Counted from the first letter of the stretch, positions 41,498 to 50,784 are shown. The stretch: 64,000 nucleotides of DNA from an uncultured Elusimicrobiales bacterium (GCA_944326765.1 CALVFE010000001.1:1-64000); one strand, 5' to 3'. Notes: a model not told the origin generated them from the sequence alone. Translations and numbers: made by a program.

Positions 41498-42694
41498 ATG
41501 ATGGAAGCGGTAAAGATTTCAGATCATGTATATTGGGTGGGTGCGATTGATTGGAATATTCGGGATTTTCACGGGTATTCCACCAAACGCGGTACGACGT
41601 ATAACGCGTACTTGGTAATGGGGGAAAAACCCACGCTGGTGGATACGGTCAAAAAAGAATTTTACGGCGAGATGATGGAACGTATCCAAAGCGTGATTGA
41701 TCCGAAAAAAATCAAAATTATTATTTCCAACCATTCGGAAATGGATCACTCCGGCGCGTTGCCGCAAGCCGTCAATTATATCCAGCCCGACGAAGTGTAT
41801 GTATCGGATATGGGATTTAAAGATATTACGGCGCAGTTCCACTGTGATCTGAAATTAAAAACCGTAAAGACCGGCGACCGGATTGACGTCGGCGGGGACA
41901 CCATCTCGTTTGTAGAAGCGCGTATGCTGCACTGGCCGGACAGTATGTTTTCGTATTTGGAAAAAGAAAACATTTTGTTTACCAACGACGTATTTGGTAT
42001 GCATTATGCCACCAGCAAATTGTTTGACGACGAAAACGAAGAACGCCTGTGGCTCTACGAAGCGGAAAAGTATTATGCCAATATCGTGTTGCCTTATTCG
42101 GATATTGTCTTGCGCTTTTTGGGGCAGGTGCAAAAAATGGGGCTTTCTCCGCGGATGATCGCGCCGGATCACGGTTTTATTTGGCGCAAAGATCCGTCTA
42201 AAATTGTCAATTTGTATGCCAAATGGGCGACGCAAGCGCCCAAAAATAAAGCGCTGGTCGTTTATGATACGATGTGGGGCAGTACGGAAAAAATGGCCAA
42301 TTATATTACCGACGGACTGCGGGCGGGGGGAACGGAAGTCAAACAGCTTTCTATGCATTCCAACCATCGCAGCGACGTAGCGACGGAACTCTTGGACGCC
42401 GGCGCGCTGCTGATTGGTTCGCCGGTACTCAACAATCAGATTTTCCCGGCGATGGCGGACGTACTTTGCTATTTAAAAGGCTTGCGTAAAAGGGGACTCA
42501 TCGGCGCGGCGTTTGGGTCGTACGGGTGGAACGGGTCTCCGATAGACGAACTTACAAAAACGTTAGAAAGTATGGGCGCGGAAGTGGTTGCCCCGGCGGT
42601 CAAATCGCCGTTTGTTCCCGACGAGAAAGTAAAACAAGCTTGCTGGGATTTAGGGATTGCAGTCAGCCAAAAACTGGCGGAAAAAGTAAAATAG
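41498..42694 (+). CDS. fprA: Flavodiiron protein (FprA-type oxygen/NO reductase)
   Basis: A 398-residue class A flavodiiron protein. The N-terminal beta-lactamase-like domain has the diiron motif HSEMDH (His79, Glu81, Asp83, His84) and later ligands in the TNDVFGMH and APDHGF regions. The C-terminal flavodoxin domain binds FMN (VVYDTMWGSTEKMA). It reduces oxygen to water, or NO to N2O, with rubredoxin as usual donor. ATG at 41498 or the second ATG at 41501 are both possible. Confidence 0.96.
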   Translation: MMEAVKISDHVYWVGAIDWNIRDFHGYSTKRGTTYNAYLVMGEKPTLVDTVKKEFYGEMMERIQSVIDPKKIKIIISNHSEMDHSGALPQAVNYIQPDEVYVSDMGFKDITAQFHCDLKLKTVKTGDRIDVGGDTISFVEARMLHWPDSMFSYLEKENILFTNDVFGMHYATSKLFDDENEERLWLYEAEKYYANIVLPYSDIVLRFLGQVQKMGLSPRMIAPDHGFIWRKDPSKIVNLYAKWATQAPKNKALVVYDTMWGSTEKMANYITDGLRAGGTEVKQLSMHSNHRSDVATELLDAGALLIGSPVLNNQIFPAMADVLCYLKGLRKRGLIGAAFGSYGWNGSPIDELTKTLESMGAEVVAPAVKSPFVPDEKVKQACWDLGIAVSQKLAEKVK

Positions 42695-42704
42695 GAGCGG
42701 GGGT

Positions 42705-43217
42705 ATGTCAGTACAAGACATCAACGAAGGGCTTCATTACGTTACCTATGGGCTGTATATTGTTTCTACCGCCGACGGAGAAAAGAAAAACGGGTTAATC
42801 GTCAATACCGTTTTTCAGGTAACGGCCGATCCCGCGCGGATTGCCATTTCCGTCAATAAAAACAGCCTGACGCACGAAATGATTTTAAAAAGCCGCGTCT
42901 TTGCCGCGATGCCTTTGGAACAAGAAACCCCGCTGACGTTTATCGGTATTTTTGGTTTTAGGACGGGACGTACGTTTGATAAATTTGCGAACGTTCCTTT
43001 TAAGACGGGATTTTTAGGCTGTCCCGTCGTTACCGAGCATACGCTTTCATATATGGAAGCGGAAGTATGCCAAACCCTAGACGTGGGAACGCATACGTTG
43101 TTTATCGGACAGGTAAAAGATGCCGGGGTCATAAAACCTCACGGCACGGCGTTGACGTATGATTATTATCACAATGTCATCAAAGGCAAAACGCCGGCGG
43201 GTGCGACGCATCGTTAA
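42705..43217 (+). CDS. Flavin-reductase-domain protein, probable electron donor to rubredoxin/FprA
   Basis: A 170-residue FMN-binding flavin reductase-like (split-barrel) protein with NGLIVNTVFQVTADPARIAISVNKNSLTHE, shown in part as NGLIVNTVFQVTADP. It resembles the N-terminal half of the high-molecular-weight rubredoxin (Hrb) of Moorella thermoacetica, which passes electrons from NADH to FprA. Here the rubredoxin half is a separate gene 32 bases downstream. NADH-rubredoxin reductase is therefore the inferred role. Confidence 0.85.
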   Translation: MSVQDINEGLHYVTYGLYIVSTADGEKKNGLIVNTVFQVTADPARIAISVNKNSLTHEMILKSRVFAAMPLEQETPLTFIGIFGFRTGRTFDKFANVPFKTGFLGCPVVTEHTLSYMEAEVCQTLDVGTHTLFIGQVKDAGVIKPHGTALTYDYYHNVIKGKTPAGATHR

Positions 43218-43249
43218 TTTAGTGTAAAAATAAAAAGGAGAAAAATCGT

Positions 43250-43411
43250 ATGGTAAAATATGTTTGCGAAATTTGTGGTTATACCTATGATCCGGCAGTA
43301 GGCGATCCGGAACACGGCGTGCCGGCCGGAACCAAGTGGGAAGATGTGAAAGAGGACTGGGTCTGCCCGGTTTGCGGGGTAGGGAAGGATCAGTTTAAAC
43401 CGGAAAATTAA
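43250..43411 (+). CDS. Rubredoxin
   Basis: A 53-residue rubredoxin with the two iron-binding knuckles CEICGY (residues 6-11) and CPVCGV, plus the typical [16 protein letters not shown] and W residues. One Fe(Cys)4 centre carries single electrons, most probably from the flavin reductase to desulfoferrodoxin and FprA. SD AAGGAG lies 8 bases upstream of the ATG. Last gene of the operon, followed by two terminators. Confidence 0.96.
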   Translation: MVKYVCEICGYTYDPAVGDPEHGVPAGTKWEDVKEDWVCPVCGVGKDQFKPEN

Positions 43412-43431
43412 AATTTAGGCCGGTTTTATAA

Positions 43432-43460
43432 AAAATGCTTAAATTTTAAGCATTTTTTAT
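43432..43460 (+). terminator. First terminator after rubredoxin
   Basis: Inverted repeat AAAATGCTTAAA (43432-43443) / TTTAAGCATTTT (43445-43456) with trailing T. Confidence 0.7.
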
Positions 43461-43470
43461 AACTATACAA

Positions 43471-43498
43471 AAGGGCTTCGTTTGGAAGCCCTTTTTAT
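43471..43498 (+). terminator. Second terminator after rubredoxin
   Basis: Perfect 9-bp stem AAGGGCTTC (43471-43479) / GAAGCCCTT (43485-43493), followed by TTTATT. Confidence 0.85.
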
Positions 43499-43543
43499 TG
43501 CGGAAAGCGGATCATAGTTAGAAAACGGAACAGCACAGAAACT

Positions 43544-43552
43544 TGGTATAAT
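43544..43552 (+). promoter_or_regulatory. Extended -10 promoter of the glycosyltransferase gene
   Basis: TGGTATAAT. Its last bases overlap an ATG at 43551, so that ATG cannot be transcribed; the transcript would start at about 43559, next to the ATG at 43560. Confidence 0.65.
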
Positions 43553-43559
43553 GGAACAG

Positions 43560-44675
43560 ATGAAGATTTTATATGTGATAACTTCAACTGAAATGGGCGG
43601 CGCGGAAAAGGCGCTTAGTACATTGGTGTCTTTTATGGCGCGGGAGCATAGCGTTCGTGTACTTTCTTTAAAGCCGTTAGGAGCGCTTGCCGTGGATTTG
43701 ACGCAGGCTGGTGCCGAAGTTACAACAATAAATATGAAAGGATATTTTCAGCGGGGTATCATTTCCAAGATAGCCGCCGAGATAAAAGCTTTTCAACCGG
43801 ATCTTATTCATGCTATGCTATACCGCGCTATCGAATATACGCGAATGGCGTGTGCCGGCCGAAAACGAATTTTAGTAACCACTCCCCATTTTGATTTATC
43901 GAAAAAAGGGTTATTATTGCGTTGGTTAGACAGATTGTTAAAAGATTTGGATACCCTTACAGTAGCTGAATCGTTCTCTACGGCGCGTTATTTGGTAGAA
44001 AAGCAAAAATACAAACGAGAGAAGGTATATTTGCTTCCTAACGGCGCCGATCCGCTGCGTTTTTTTCCAGATCGTTCGCTGCGGCAACAAATGCGAGAGC
44101 AAAAAGGTTTTACGGAGGAACATCTGGTATTTGTGAGTGTGGCGCGGTTAGCGGCCGTTAAAGATCCCATGACGCTTTTGCAAGCGTTTCGTAATGTATT
44201 ACGGAAGAATCCTTGTGTACGTTTAGTGTATGTGGGGGAAGGATCGGAAAGGAAAAAATTAGAATCCTATATAACGCAAAACCGGTTGGACAAATTTGTC
44301 TTATTAGCGGGGGAACAAACCGATATTAATGCTTGGCTGAATATGGCCGATGTGTTTGTATTATCCTCGCGGGAAGAATCGCTGCCCTTGGCTTTATTAG
44401 AGGCTTTGCGGGTCGGGCTTCCCTGTATTGTCAGCCAAGCGGGGGATATGCCTTTGTGGGTGGAGCACGGCAAGAACGGGTTTGTATTTTATCCACAGGA
44501 TATTACACTGCTGAGCTGCTTTTTGGCGGAAATGGTAAACGACAGGGATCATCGCCTGGAAATGGGGCGATATTCAGTGGAAATTTCACGCCGAATCACA
44601 GATACTTCTCAACAATATCAACATCTTTATCAACAGCTTATAGAGGGTGGTTTTCACGTGAAAACTTCTCATTAG
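43560..44675 (+). CDS. Glycosyltransferase family 4
   Basis: A 371-residue GT-B glycosyltransferase beginning MKILYVITSTEMGGAEKAL, with the acceptor-site glycine motif. The nucleotide-sugar half has VFVSVARLAAVKDP and the EX7E motif EESLPLALLE. The substrate is unknown; LPS or capsule assembly is the usual role. The start at 43560 is chosen because the upstream ATG lies in the promoter. The mRNA seems leaderless. The 3' end contains the first parS-like site. Confidence 0.88.
   Translation: MKILYVITSTEMGGAEKALSTLVSFMAREHSVRVLSLKPLGALAVDLTQAGAEVTTINMKGYFQRGIISKIAAEIKAFQPDLIHAMLYRAIEYTRMACAGRKRILVTTPHFDLSKKGLLLRWLDRLLKDLDTLTVAESFSTARYLVEKQKYKREKVYLLPNGADPLRFFPDRSLRQQMREQKGFTEEHLVFVSVARLAAVKDPMTLLQAFRNVLRKNPCVRLVYVGEGSERKKLESYITQNRLDKFVLLAGEQTDINAWLNMADVFVLSSREESLPLALLEALRVGLPCIVSQAGDMPLWVEHGKNGFVFYPQDITLLSCFLAEMVNDRDHRLEMGRYSVEISRRITDTSQQYQHLYQQLIEGGFHVKTSH
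44650..44665. promoter_or_regulatory. parS-like centromere site 1
   Basis: Palindrome GTTTTCACGTGAAAAC. It contains the TTTCACGTGAAA core of the bacterial parS consensus. It lies inside the end of the glycosyltransferase gene, about 1.1 kb upstream of parA. Confidence 0.88.
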
Positions 44676-44683
44676 GAGCCTAT

Positions 44684-45652
44684 ATGGAACAACGTCTTTT
44701 TTTGGCCGCTTGCGTGATGTATGGTTTTACCTTATTGACACGTTATCTAAAAAAGAAGCAAAAACTCAATACTTCCAGATCTTTTGCCTATTGGCATAGT
44801 TCTTTTTTGTTTATTATTTTATTATGTGCGGCGTATTTGTTGTTGTTTGTTATGAGCGGAGGAACCGGAGAGCCGATTGGAACCGGTAAAATTATTGTAA
44901 GTATTGTGGTGGCGGCCGCCTGCGCCGTATATGGATATTTTCATGGATTCAAATCTGATGAGAAAAAGAAAGAACGCTTGATGAAAGCCGATTTGGAATG
45001 GAGCAATACCGTTTATTTTGCGGGGTTTGTGGCGTCTTTTGTGATGTTCTTTTTTATTCAGGCTTTTAAAATTCCTTCTGCTTCTATGCATAATACTTTG
45101 TTGGAGGGAGATCATCTTTTTGTAAACAAAGCGGTATATGGATTTCGGATTCCTTTAACGGATATTCGTTTTGGTCAGTTTGAAGAAATCAAACCGGGGG
45201 ATATTGTTATTTTCCGTTTCCCGGCGAAAGATCGCCAACAGCAGAATTGCGGGGGCAGCCAATATGGAAAAGATTTTGTAAAACGGGTTATTGCCATGCC
45301 GGGCGATACCGTACAGGTCATAAATGGGCGTCCGTGGGTAAATGGAAAAGAACTGCCGCAGCAGCCTTATGAATTATATGAAGATATAGAGCGCATTCCC
45401 TATTTTGAAGACGAAGATAAAGAAACGTATCAAAAGGTATGGGAAAACCATCAACTGGATAATTATTTGGGTATGTATTTAAGGGATTCTTTTGGACCTG
45501 TAACGGTTCCGGAAAACGCCTATTTTGTGATGGGGGACAATCGGGACAATTCTTGTGATTCTCGTTTTTGGGGGCCTGTTCCGCGGGAAAATATCAAGGG
45601 AAAAGCTTGGTTTATTCATTGGCCGCCTAGCCGAATGGGGCGGATTAACTGA
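44684..45652 (+). CDS. lepB: Signal peptidase I
   Basis: A 322-residue membrane peptidase. The catalytic Ser134 is in PSASMHNTL and Lys200 in GKDFVKRVIAMPGD. Box E (GDNRDNSCDSRFWGPVP) is intact. The N-terminal part has three to four hydrophobic segments, longer than in E. coli. It cuts signal peptides of the many secreted proteins in this window. The frame is open upstream to 44333 but overlaps the glycosyltransferase; ATG 44684 has SD AGGAG. It is flanked by the two parS-like sites. Confidence 0.96.
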   Translation: MEQRLFLAACVMYGFTLLTRYLKKKQKLNTSRSFAYWHSSFLFIILLCAAYLLLFVMSGGTGEPIGTGKIIVSIVVAAACAVYGYFHGFKSDEKKKERLMKADLEWSNTVYFAGFVASFVMFFFIQAFKIPSASMHNTLLEGDHLFVNKAVYGFRIPLTDIRFGQFEEIKPGDIVIFRFPAKDRQQQNCGGSQYGKDFVKRVIAMPGDTVQVINGRPWVNGKELPQQPYELYEDIERIPYFEDEDKETYQKVWENHQLDNYLGMYLRDSFGPVTVPENAYFVMGDNRDNSCDSRFWGPVPRENIKGKAWFIHWPPSRMGRIN

Positions 45653-45654
45653 TT

Positions 45655-45670
45655 GTTTTCACGTGAAAAC
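45655..45670. promoter_or_regulatory. parS-like centromere site 2
   Basis: GTTTTCACGTGAAAAC, identical to site 1 and 1005 bases from it, 67 bases upstream of the parA start. Confidence 0.9.
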
Positions 45671-45736
45671 TGATGATGGATATTGCTTTTCCTGTTTATT
45701 TAATGTTTAATATAAGTATCTGTTTAGGGAGGATTT

Positions 45737-46570
45737 ATGGGAGAAATTGTTGTCGTTGCCAACCAGAAGGGCGGGGTGGGAAAAACTACTACTTCGATCA
45801 ATCTGGCATACGCTTTGTCCTGTTTAAATCAGCAGGTATTATTGGTAGATTTTGATCCGCAAGGGAATGCAGGCTCCGGGTTGGGCGTTACTGTACAAGA
45901 CGGCGAAAAATCCGTCTATCATCTGCTTACCAAAACGGCTTCTTTTGAACAAGTTGTGCGCCAAACTTCCAGCGAAATGTTGGATGTGCTTCCGGCTTGT
46001 AAAGACTTGGCTGGCGCAGAGGTAGAGTTAGTAAATGTACGCGGCCGGGAAAATATGCTCAAAGATTCTTTGGCTCCCTTTCGAGAAATGTACGATTATA
46101 TTATTATTGATTGTCCTCCTTCGCTGGGCTTGCTGACGCTTAATGCCATGATGGCGGCAGACAGTGTTATTACGCCGGTACAATGCGAATACTATGCGAT
46201 GGAAGGGTTAGCTCATTTTATGAGCACTGTTTCTAAAATTAAGCAATTTCTACATCCTAAACTAAAGATGGACGGAGGGGTGTTGACGATGTATGACGCC
46301 CGTATGAATTTATCCAAGCAAGTGTTTGCGGAAGTAAGCCGGTTCTTTGGGGATCAAGTCTATAAAACGCCCATTCCGCGCAATATCCGCCTGGCGGAGG
46401 CGCCTAGTTTTGGACAGTCTATTTTTGATTATGACCCGGCTTGCCGCGGGGCGAATGCCTATATTCAGCTGGCTGTTGAATTTTTAGCCCGCCGCGGCGC
46501 AGATGCAAACCAATATAAAGATTTTAAAATGACGGGTGAAATGCCCTTGAATTATGATTTTGGAGGATAA
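45737..46570 (+). CDS. parA: Chromosome partitioning ATPase ParA/Soj
   Basis: A 277-residue ParA. It has the deviant Walker A KGGVGKTTTSINLAYAL with the signature Lys, then VDFDPQGNAGSGL and the Walker B box IIDCPPSLGLLTLNAM. The absence of an N-terminal HTH marks the chromosomal Soj type. With ParB it moves origins apart. SD GGGAGG is strong. Confidence 0.97.
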   Translation: MGEIVVVANQKGGVGKTTTSINLAYALSCLNQQVLLVDFDPQGNAGSGLGVTVQDGEKSVYHLLTKTASFEQVVRQTSSEMLDVLPACKDLAGAEVELVNVRGRENMLKDSLAPFREMYDYIIIDCPPSLGLLTLNAMMAADSVITPVQCEYYAMEGLAHFMSTVSKIKQFLHPKLKMDGGVLTMYDARMNLSKQVFAEVSRFFGDQVYKTPIPRNIRLAEAPSFGQSIFDYDPACRGANAYIQLAVEFLARRGADANQYKDFKMTGEMPLNYDFGG

Positions 46571-46572
46571 AG

Positions 46573-47472
46573 ATGTCCAGACAGGCATTAGGTAAAGGTT
46601 TAGACGCTTTAATTAAACAAACGCAAGAAGTGATGCAAATGCCGGCTGCCGAAGCGCAGCAGCTCCAAACGCCCGGTGTGAGTGTAACTCGGATTGCGGT
46701 AAATAAAATCGTACCCAACCGCTTTCAGCCCCGGCGGGTGTTTGATGAAGAAAAACTGCAGGAATTAGCCCAGTCTATTAAAGAGCACGGGTTGACTCAG
46801 CCGATTGTGGTCGTCTATGATGCGGGGCTGGATAAATATGAAATTGTGGTGGGCGAACGCCGTTTCCGTGCCACGCAGCTGGCCGGAATGACGGAGATTG
46901 ACGCCATTGTTCACAAACACTTGGGCGATCAGGAAATGTGCGCGTTGGCGTTAATTGAAAATATCCAACGGGAGGATTTAAATCCGATAGAAACGGCTTT
47001 GGGGTATCGCAATTTAATGAGCAAATTCTATATTACCCAAACAGATTTAGCTTCTTATTGCGGGAAATCCAAAGCGGCCATTTCCAATGCGCTGCGTTTA
47101 TTGGACTTAGAACCGGAAATCCAACAGGCATTGCAGGACGGTACGCTTTCGGAAGGACACGGCCGCGCGCTGTTGATGGTAACGGACAGAGTGAAGAGGG
47201 ACTCTTTGTTTAAGAAAATGCACAAAAGCAAAATGTCTGTCCGCCAAGCGGAAGACGCCGCCCGTGCATTGATGTTCCCCGCTAAAAAAGCCGATAAAGC
47301 CGGAAAACCGGTGGAAGTAGCTTCCTTTGAAAATGACTTACAAAACGCATTAGGAACCAAAGTGGAAGTCAAATGCGGCAAAAATATGAAAAAAGGCACC
47401 TTGGTAATCCACTATCATTCATTAGATGAATTGGATAATATCGCCAGTCGCTTAAAAAACAAAATGCTATAA
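46573..47472 (+). CDS. parB: Chromosome partitioning protein ParB/Spo0J
   Basis: A 299-residue ParB. The CTPase domain has VPNRFQPRRVFDEEKLQELAQSI (cited in part as PNRFQPRRVF) and GERRFRATQLAG. The HTH region (ASYCGKSKAAISNALRLL) recognises parS. The C-terminal dimer domain is short and basic. It begins 2 bases after the parA stop. Two parS sites lie nearby. Confidence 0.97.
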   Translation: MSRQALGKGLDALIKQTQEVMQMPAAEAQQLQTPGVSVTRIAVNKIVPNRFQPRRVFDEEKLQELAQSIKEHGLTQPIVVVYDAGLDKYEIVVGERRFRATQLAGMTEIDAIVHKHLGDQEMCALALIENIQREDLNPIETALGYRNLMSKFYITQTDLASYCGKSKAAISNALRLLDLEPEIQQALQDGTLSEGHGRALLMVTDRVKRDSLFKKMHKSKMSVRQAEDAARALMFPAKKADKAGKPVEVASFENDLQNALGTKVEVKCGKNMKKGTLVIHYHSLDELDNIASRLKNKML

Positions 47473-47488
47473 GTTATCTCTTTGGGAT

Positions 47489-47517
47489 GCTCCCTGCCAA
47501 AAGCAGGGAGCTTTTTT
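47489..47517 (+). terminator. Terminator after parB
   Basis: Perfect 9-bp stem GCTCCCTGC (47489-47497) / GCAGGGAGC (47503-47511), followed by six T. Confidence 0.92.
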
Positions 47518-47844
47518 ATACTGCTGATCCTGCCGCCGAAAACGCTTAATCTGGGGTGGCGCAGCTGGCTAATATCTTGCGTGGGAAAAGGCCTGTATTG
47601 ATAAAAATCATTAAAAAATAAGGATAATTTATAATTTTGTGCTTGGTTTTTATCGGCAAAAAGCACCATAGAATGTCTGTAAGTGCAGAAAGCGGCCTGT
47701 GTTCATAGGAAACGAGAGGAAGCGGTGTTTGTTTGCACAGGGAGTTTCCCCGCTTAACGTGTGGGTTGAAAAAGGGGATTTTGCCAAAAGAGGAAATACG
47801 GCATAACGGATTAGAGAAAGAGGCAGGCAATAAAAAGCGAATAA
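47518..47844. other. Non-coding stretch between convergent parB and DegT genes
   Basis: About 330 bases with no supported gene. Minus-strand frames here (for example 47546-47935) run through terminators and lack family features. A loose repeat, GGCCTGTATTGATA and GGCCTGTGTTCATA, is present. I could not fold it into any RNA class I know; it may be a decayed gene. Confidence 0.5.
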
Positions 47845-47873
47845 AAAACGCCGGGTTTTTAACCCGGCGTTTT
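47845..47873 (-). terminator. Terminator after the DegT aminotransferase gene
   Basis: Perfect 13-bp stem AAAACGCCGGGTT (47845-47857) / AACCCGGCGTTTT (47861-47873), loop TTT, with a T-run on the minus strand. Confidence 0.88.
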
Positions 47874-47889
47874 AGCAAAAAGCCACGAA

Positions 47890-49029
47890 TCAGACGGTGG
47901 CGTCCTGTTCGTAAAATTCCCGGATCGTTTCGCAAACGCGTTGGATTTGTTCTTCGGTAATTTCCGGGAACATCGGAATGGAAAGGACTTCCTGGGCGGC
48001 TTTTTCGGCTTCGGGATAATCTTCGGCCTTAAAGCCGCGGTCTTTATACGCCGGTTGCTTATAGAGAGGAACCGGATAATAAACCGCCGATCCGATGCCG
48101 CGTTCTTTTAAGAAAGCCTGCAATTCGTCGCGTTTTTCGGCGCGGATTGTATAGACGTAATAAGACTGCGCATATCCGGCAGGGGGGGTAGGCGGCAGTA
48201 CCACAGGTACGCCGGCGAGTCCTTCTTCATAAAGGGCTGCCGCTTTGCGGCGTTTTTCTGTCCATTCTTCCAAGTGAGGCAGTTTTACGCGTAAAATAGC
48301 GGCCTGAATTTCGTCCATACGCAACGTAGATCCTTCCAGATCATATTCATAGGCTTTTCCCAACGCGCGTCCGCTGTGGCGCAGGGAGCGGCAGCGGTTG
48401 GCGATTTCGTCGTCGTTCGTGGTAATACAGCCGGCGTCGCCGCAGGCGCCTAAATTTTTACTGGGATAAAAGCTGAAGCAGCCAGCGTCGCCGATTCCGC
48501 CCACCATTACGCCGTCGGCCATCGCGAGGTGCGCTTGCGCGCAGTCTTCAATTACTTTCAGGCCGTGTTCGTTGGCCAGGTGCATAATGGCGTCCATATT
48601 GGCGGGATATCCATATAGGTGTACGGGCAAGATGGCTTTTGTTTTTTTGGTGATTTTGCGTTCCACGTCGCGGACATCTATATTGTAAGTACGCGGATCA
48701 ATATCGGCAAATACAAATTTAGCGCCCGTCAGCGATACGGACGAGGTGGTTGCGATGAAAGTAAAAGGCGTGGTAATGACCTCATCTCCTTTTCCGATTC
48801 CGGCCGCGGCCAACGCAATTTGAATGGCGCTGGCGCCGGAGGAACAGGTAATGCAGTGTTTGACGCCGATCAAAGCGGCAAATTCTTCTTCAAATTTTTC
48901 CGTTTGCGGCCCCAGCAGCCAATGCATGGAATTTAACGCTTCCAGCGCCGCGGCATTGATTTCGGATTTTAAACTGTCGTGTTGTTCTTTTAGGTTAAAC
49001 AGCGGGATAGGTTTTATTTCATCACTCAT
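47890..49029 (-). CDS. DegT/DnrJ/EryC1 sugar aminotransferase
   Basis: A 379-residue PLP aminotransferase of nucleotide sugars. The PLP lysine is in [15 protein letters not shown], with [20 protein letters not shown] and EDCAQAHLA upstream. It puts an amino group on a keto-sugar for surface polysaccharide. No sugar-nucleotide oxidase or dehydratase lies beside it, so the substrate is unknown. The start ATG at 49029 is well separated from the upstream mgtC-like gene. Confidence 0.92.
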   Translation of the reverse strand: MSDEIKPIPLFNLKEQHDSLKSEINAAALEALNSMHWLLGPQTEKFEEEFAALIGVKHCITCSSGASAIQIALAAAGIGKGDEVITTPFTFIATTSSVSLTGAKFVFADIDPRTYNIDVRDVERKITKKTKAILPVHLYGYPANMDAIMHLANEHGLKVIEDCAQAHLAMADGVMVGGIGDAGCFSFYPSKNLGACGDAGCITTNDDEIANRCRSLRHSGRALGKAYEYDLEGSTLRMDEIQAAILRVKLPHLEEWTEKRRKAAALYEEGLAGVPVVLPPTPPAGYAQSYYVYTIRAEKRDELQAFLKERGIGSAVYYPVPLYKQPAYKDRGFKAEDYPEAEKAAQEVLSIPMFPEITEEQIQRVCETIREFYEQDATV

Positions 49030-49049
49030 AGTAAGAAGAACTCCTCTTT

Positions 49050-49679
49050 TTATTTAAACAGACTGTTAACTTCGGGCATTTCCAATAATTCTTTAGTAAT
49101 GTTTTGGAAATCATGTCCAGTAAAGGTCGCCACTAAACTGACATGGAACCGGTTGTCTTGTTTGGAAACTTCGCTTTTTAGGATTGTAACGTTTTGCGCT
49201 TCAATTTGTTTGATGATTTTGTTGACGACGTTCCAACTGGGGTCACACGTAACGTAAAAAGTATCGTAATGCTTTACGAATTCCACCATTCTTAACGTTT
49301 TACGGACGGCCAACTGCACCAATAAAATGCCGGCCGCGCACAGGGAAGCCCAAAAGTATTGTCCAAACCCGACGGCCATACCAATAGCCGCCACCAGCCA
49401 TACGCCGGCGGCGGTCGTCAGTCCGGAAATTTTATTTCCGTCGCGCAGAATAGAACCGGCGCCTATAAAACCGACGCCCGTAACAATTTGCGCGGCGATA
49501 CGGCCGGGGTCTCCTCCCTGCGTGCTCATATACTCGGAGAGTACGGTAAACAGCATCGCTCCCAAGCAGATCAAGCAGTTTGTGGCAAAACCGGCCGGTT
49601 TATCGTGGTATTGGCGTTCCAGTCCGAGCGCTCCGCCCAGCACCAATGCCAGAAAAATTTTAATGAAAATATCGTCCAT
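49050..49679 (-). CDS. MgtC/SapB-family membrane protein
   Basis: A 209-residue protein with four to five membrane helices and the MgtC signature ([35 protein letters not shown]). The C-terminal cytoplasmic ACT-like domain is present (residues ~135-209). MgtC proteins are linked to Mg2+ and F-ATPase regulation and to survival in hosts. ATG 49679 is chosen over an upstream TTG inside the neighbouring gene. It is 4 bases from that gene's stop, so it is probably translationally coupled. Confidence 0.9.
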   Translation of the reverse strand: MDDIFIKIFLALVLGGALGLERQYHDKPAGFATNCLICLGAMLFTVLSEYMSTQGGDPGRIAAQIVTGVGFIGAGSILRDGNKISGLTTAAGVWLVAAIGMAVGFGQYFWASLCAAGILLVQLAVRKTLRMVEFVKHYDTFYVTCDPSWNVVNKIIKQIEAQNVTILKSEVSKQDNRFHVSLVATFTGHDFQNITKELLEMPEVNSLFK

Positions 49680-49683
49680 ATCT

Positions 49684-50736
49684 TTATAATACAATAGAGA
49701 GCAAGATAAAGTAAACCACCATTAATAAGAGCCCCACCGGCAAGGCCGCCCGCGCCCATTCGCGGCTTTTGATCCCCAATTTGGAAGCGCAAATAATGTT
49801 CGGAATATTACCCGGAATTAATAAACCGCCGGCTAAAATCAGCGAAGCCAGCAAAAATACCAGAGATTCCTTCGGCAGAGAAGGCATAATTTCGATACTG
49901 GCTAAAGTGGCGTTATCCAAGACGGCAGAAAGAGAGTTAATCCAATACAGAGCGTATTTGGATAAATGGGTAATGGTGCGGGCAGCCAGCGGTTTGAGGC
50001 CTTCTCCCAGCAGAATAAGCGCCGCCACAAACAGGTACACTTTTCCGGCGCGGATCGCAATTTGCGCGTAAGTTTCAGAGGAAGAGGTTTCTTCCGGTTT
50101 TTGGGTAAGCGGGCGATTTGCCAGCCGTGCCGCCAGTATGCCAAACAAGATCAGCGCCGGAGCAATCCATATGCCCATCAAGCGCAGCAGGAAGAAAAAG
50201 TCTGCCTGATACGGATCTGCTTTTAGTTTGGCAATAACAATGGTGGAAAGCGGTTCGCCGATAGGCGTTAAAATTGCGCCAAACCCGATAGCGAAACACG
50301 CATAGACCGCCAGCTGTGTTTTTTGAGAAGGAGTTAGATCGAGCAATTTGATAATTTCCGCCGTAATTAATGCGGCGATGATTGCGGTAAGCAAGCTGGA
50401 GAAGAGCCCAATGAAAAATACGGTTAAAAAGAGCAAAATTCCGGGGCCGGTTTTTGTTTCTATGAAATGAACGGCATGGGATATCCAATGTCCAAAACGT
50501 TTAAACAAAACGCCCAATACCAACACGGCGGCGGTAATGGCTATAGGCTCTTTGAGCGCCTCCGCCAGCAAGTGTCCGCTCCAGGCTTGTGATATGCTAA
50601 CGGCGCAGACTCCGCAAATCAGCAGAAAAATTTCCAATTCTTCTTCTACTTTGTGTACCAAGAAAGGCAGCGTCAGCGCGGCCAGTACGATCAGTGAAAG
50701 GAACGTCATCACCACGACGGAAATAGGTTGTTCCAT
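49684..50736 (-). CDS. Putative cation transporter (DUF1646-like, ion-transporter superfamily)
   Basis: A 350-residue protein with about ten hydrophobic segments. Inverted-repeat features include GLFSSLLTAIIAA in the first half and SAVLDNATLASIEI with PGNIPNIICASKLGI in the second, as in the arsenite/Na+-H+ (NhaD/ArsB) superfamily. The best match from memory is the DUF1646 group of predicted cation transporters. The ion is unknown. A TTG six bases upstream also extends the frame; no SD is visible for either. A TATAAT box (plus 50784-50789 reversed) overlaps the upstream terminator's tail. Confidence 0.65.
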   Translation of the reverse strand: MEQPISVVVMTFLSLIVLAALTLPFLVHKVEEELEIFLLICGVCAVSISQAWSGHLLAEALKEPIAITAAVLVLGVLFKRFGHWISHAVHFIETKTGPGILLFLTVFFIGLFSSLLTAIIAALITAEIIKLLDLTPSQKTQLAVYACFAIGFGAILTPIGEPLSTIVIAKLKADPYQADFFFLLRLMGIWIAPALILFGILAARLANRPLTQKPEETSSSETYAQIAIRAGKVYLFVAALILLGEGLKPLAARTITHLSKYALYWINSLSAVLDNATLASIEIMPSLPKESLVFLLASLILAGGLLIPGNIPNIICASKLGIKSREWARAALPVGLLLMVVYFILLSIVL

Positions 50737-50784
50737 AGTCAAATTAAATCGTTTTTTGCTGTTTTTTCCAATGGATTTTTTGGA

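Noticed and set aside
44333-44683. Upstream extension of lepB by 117 codons
   Set aside because: It runs out of frame through the end of the glycosyltransferase; ATG 44684 has an SD and gives a normal signal peptidase.
47518-47844. Small RNA such as 6S, SRP RNA or tmRNA between parB and DegT
   Set aside because: None of the conserved cores of these RNAs could be found by reading either strand.
47546-47935. 129-codon minus-strand frame between parB and DegT
   Set aside because: It starts inside the DegT gene, crosses its terminator and shows no family features.
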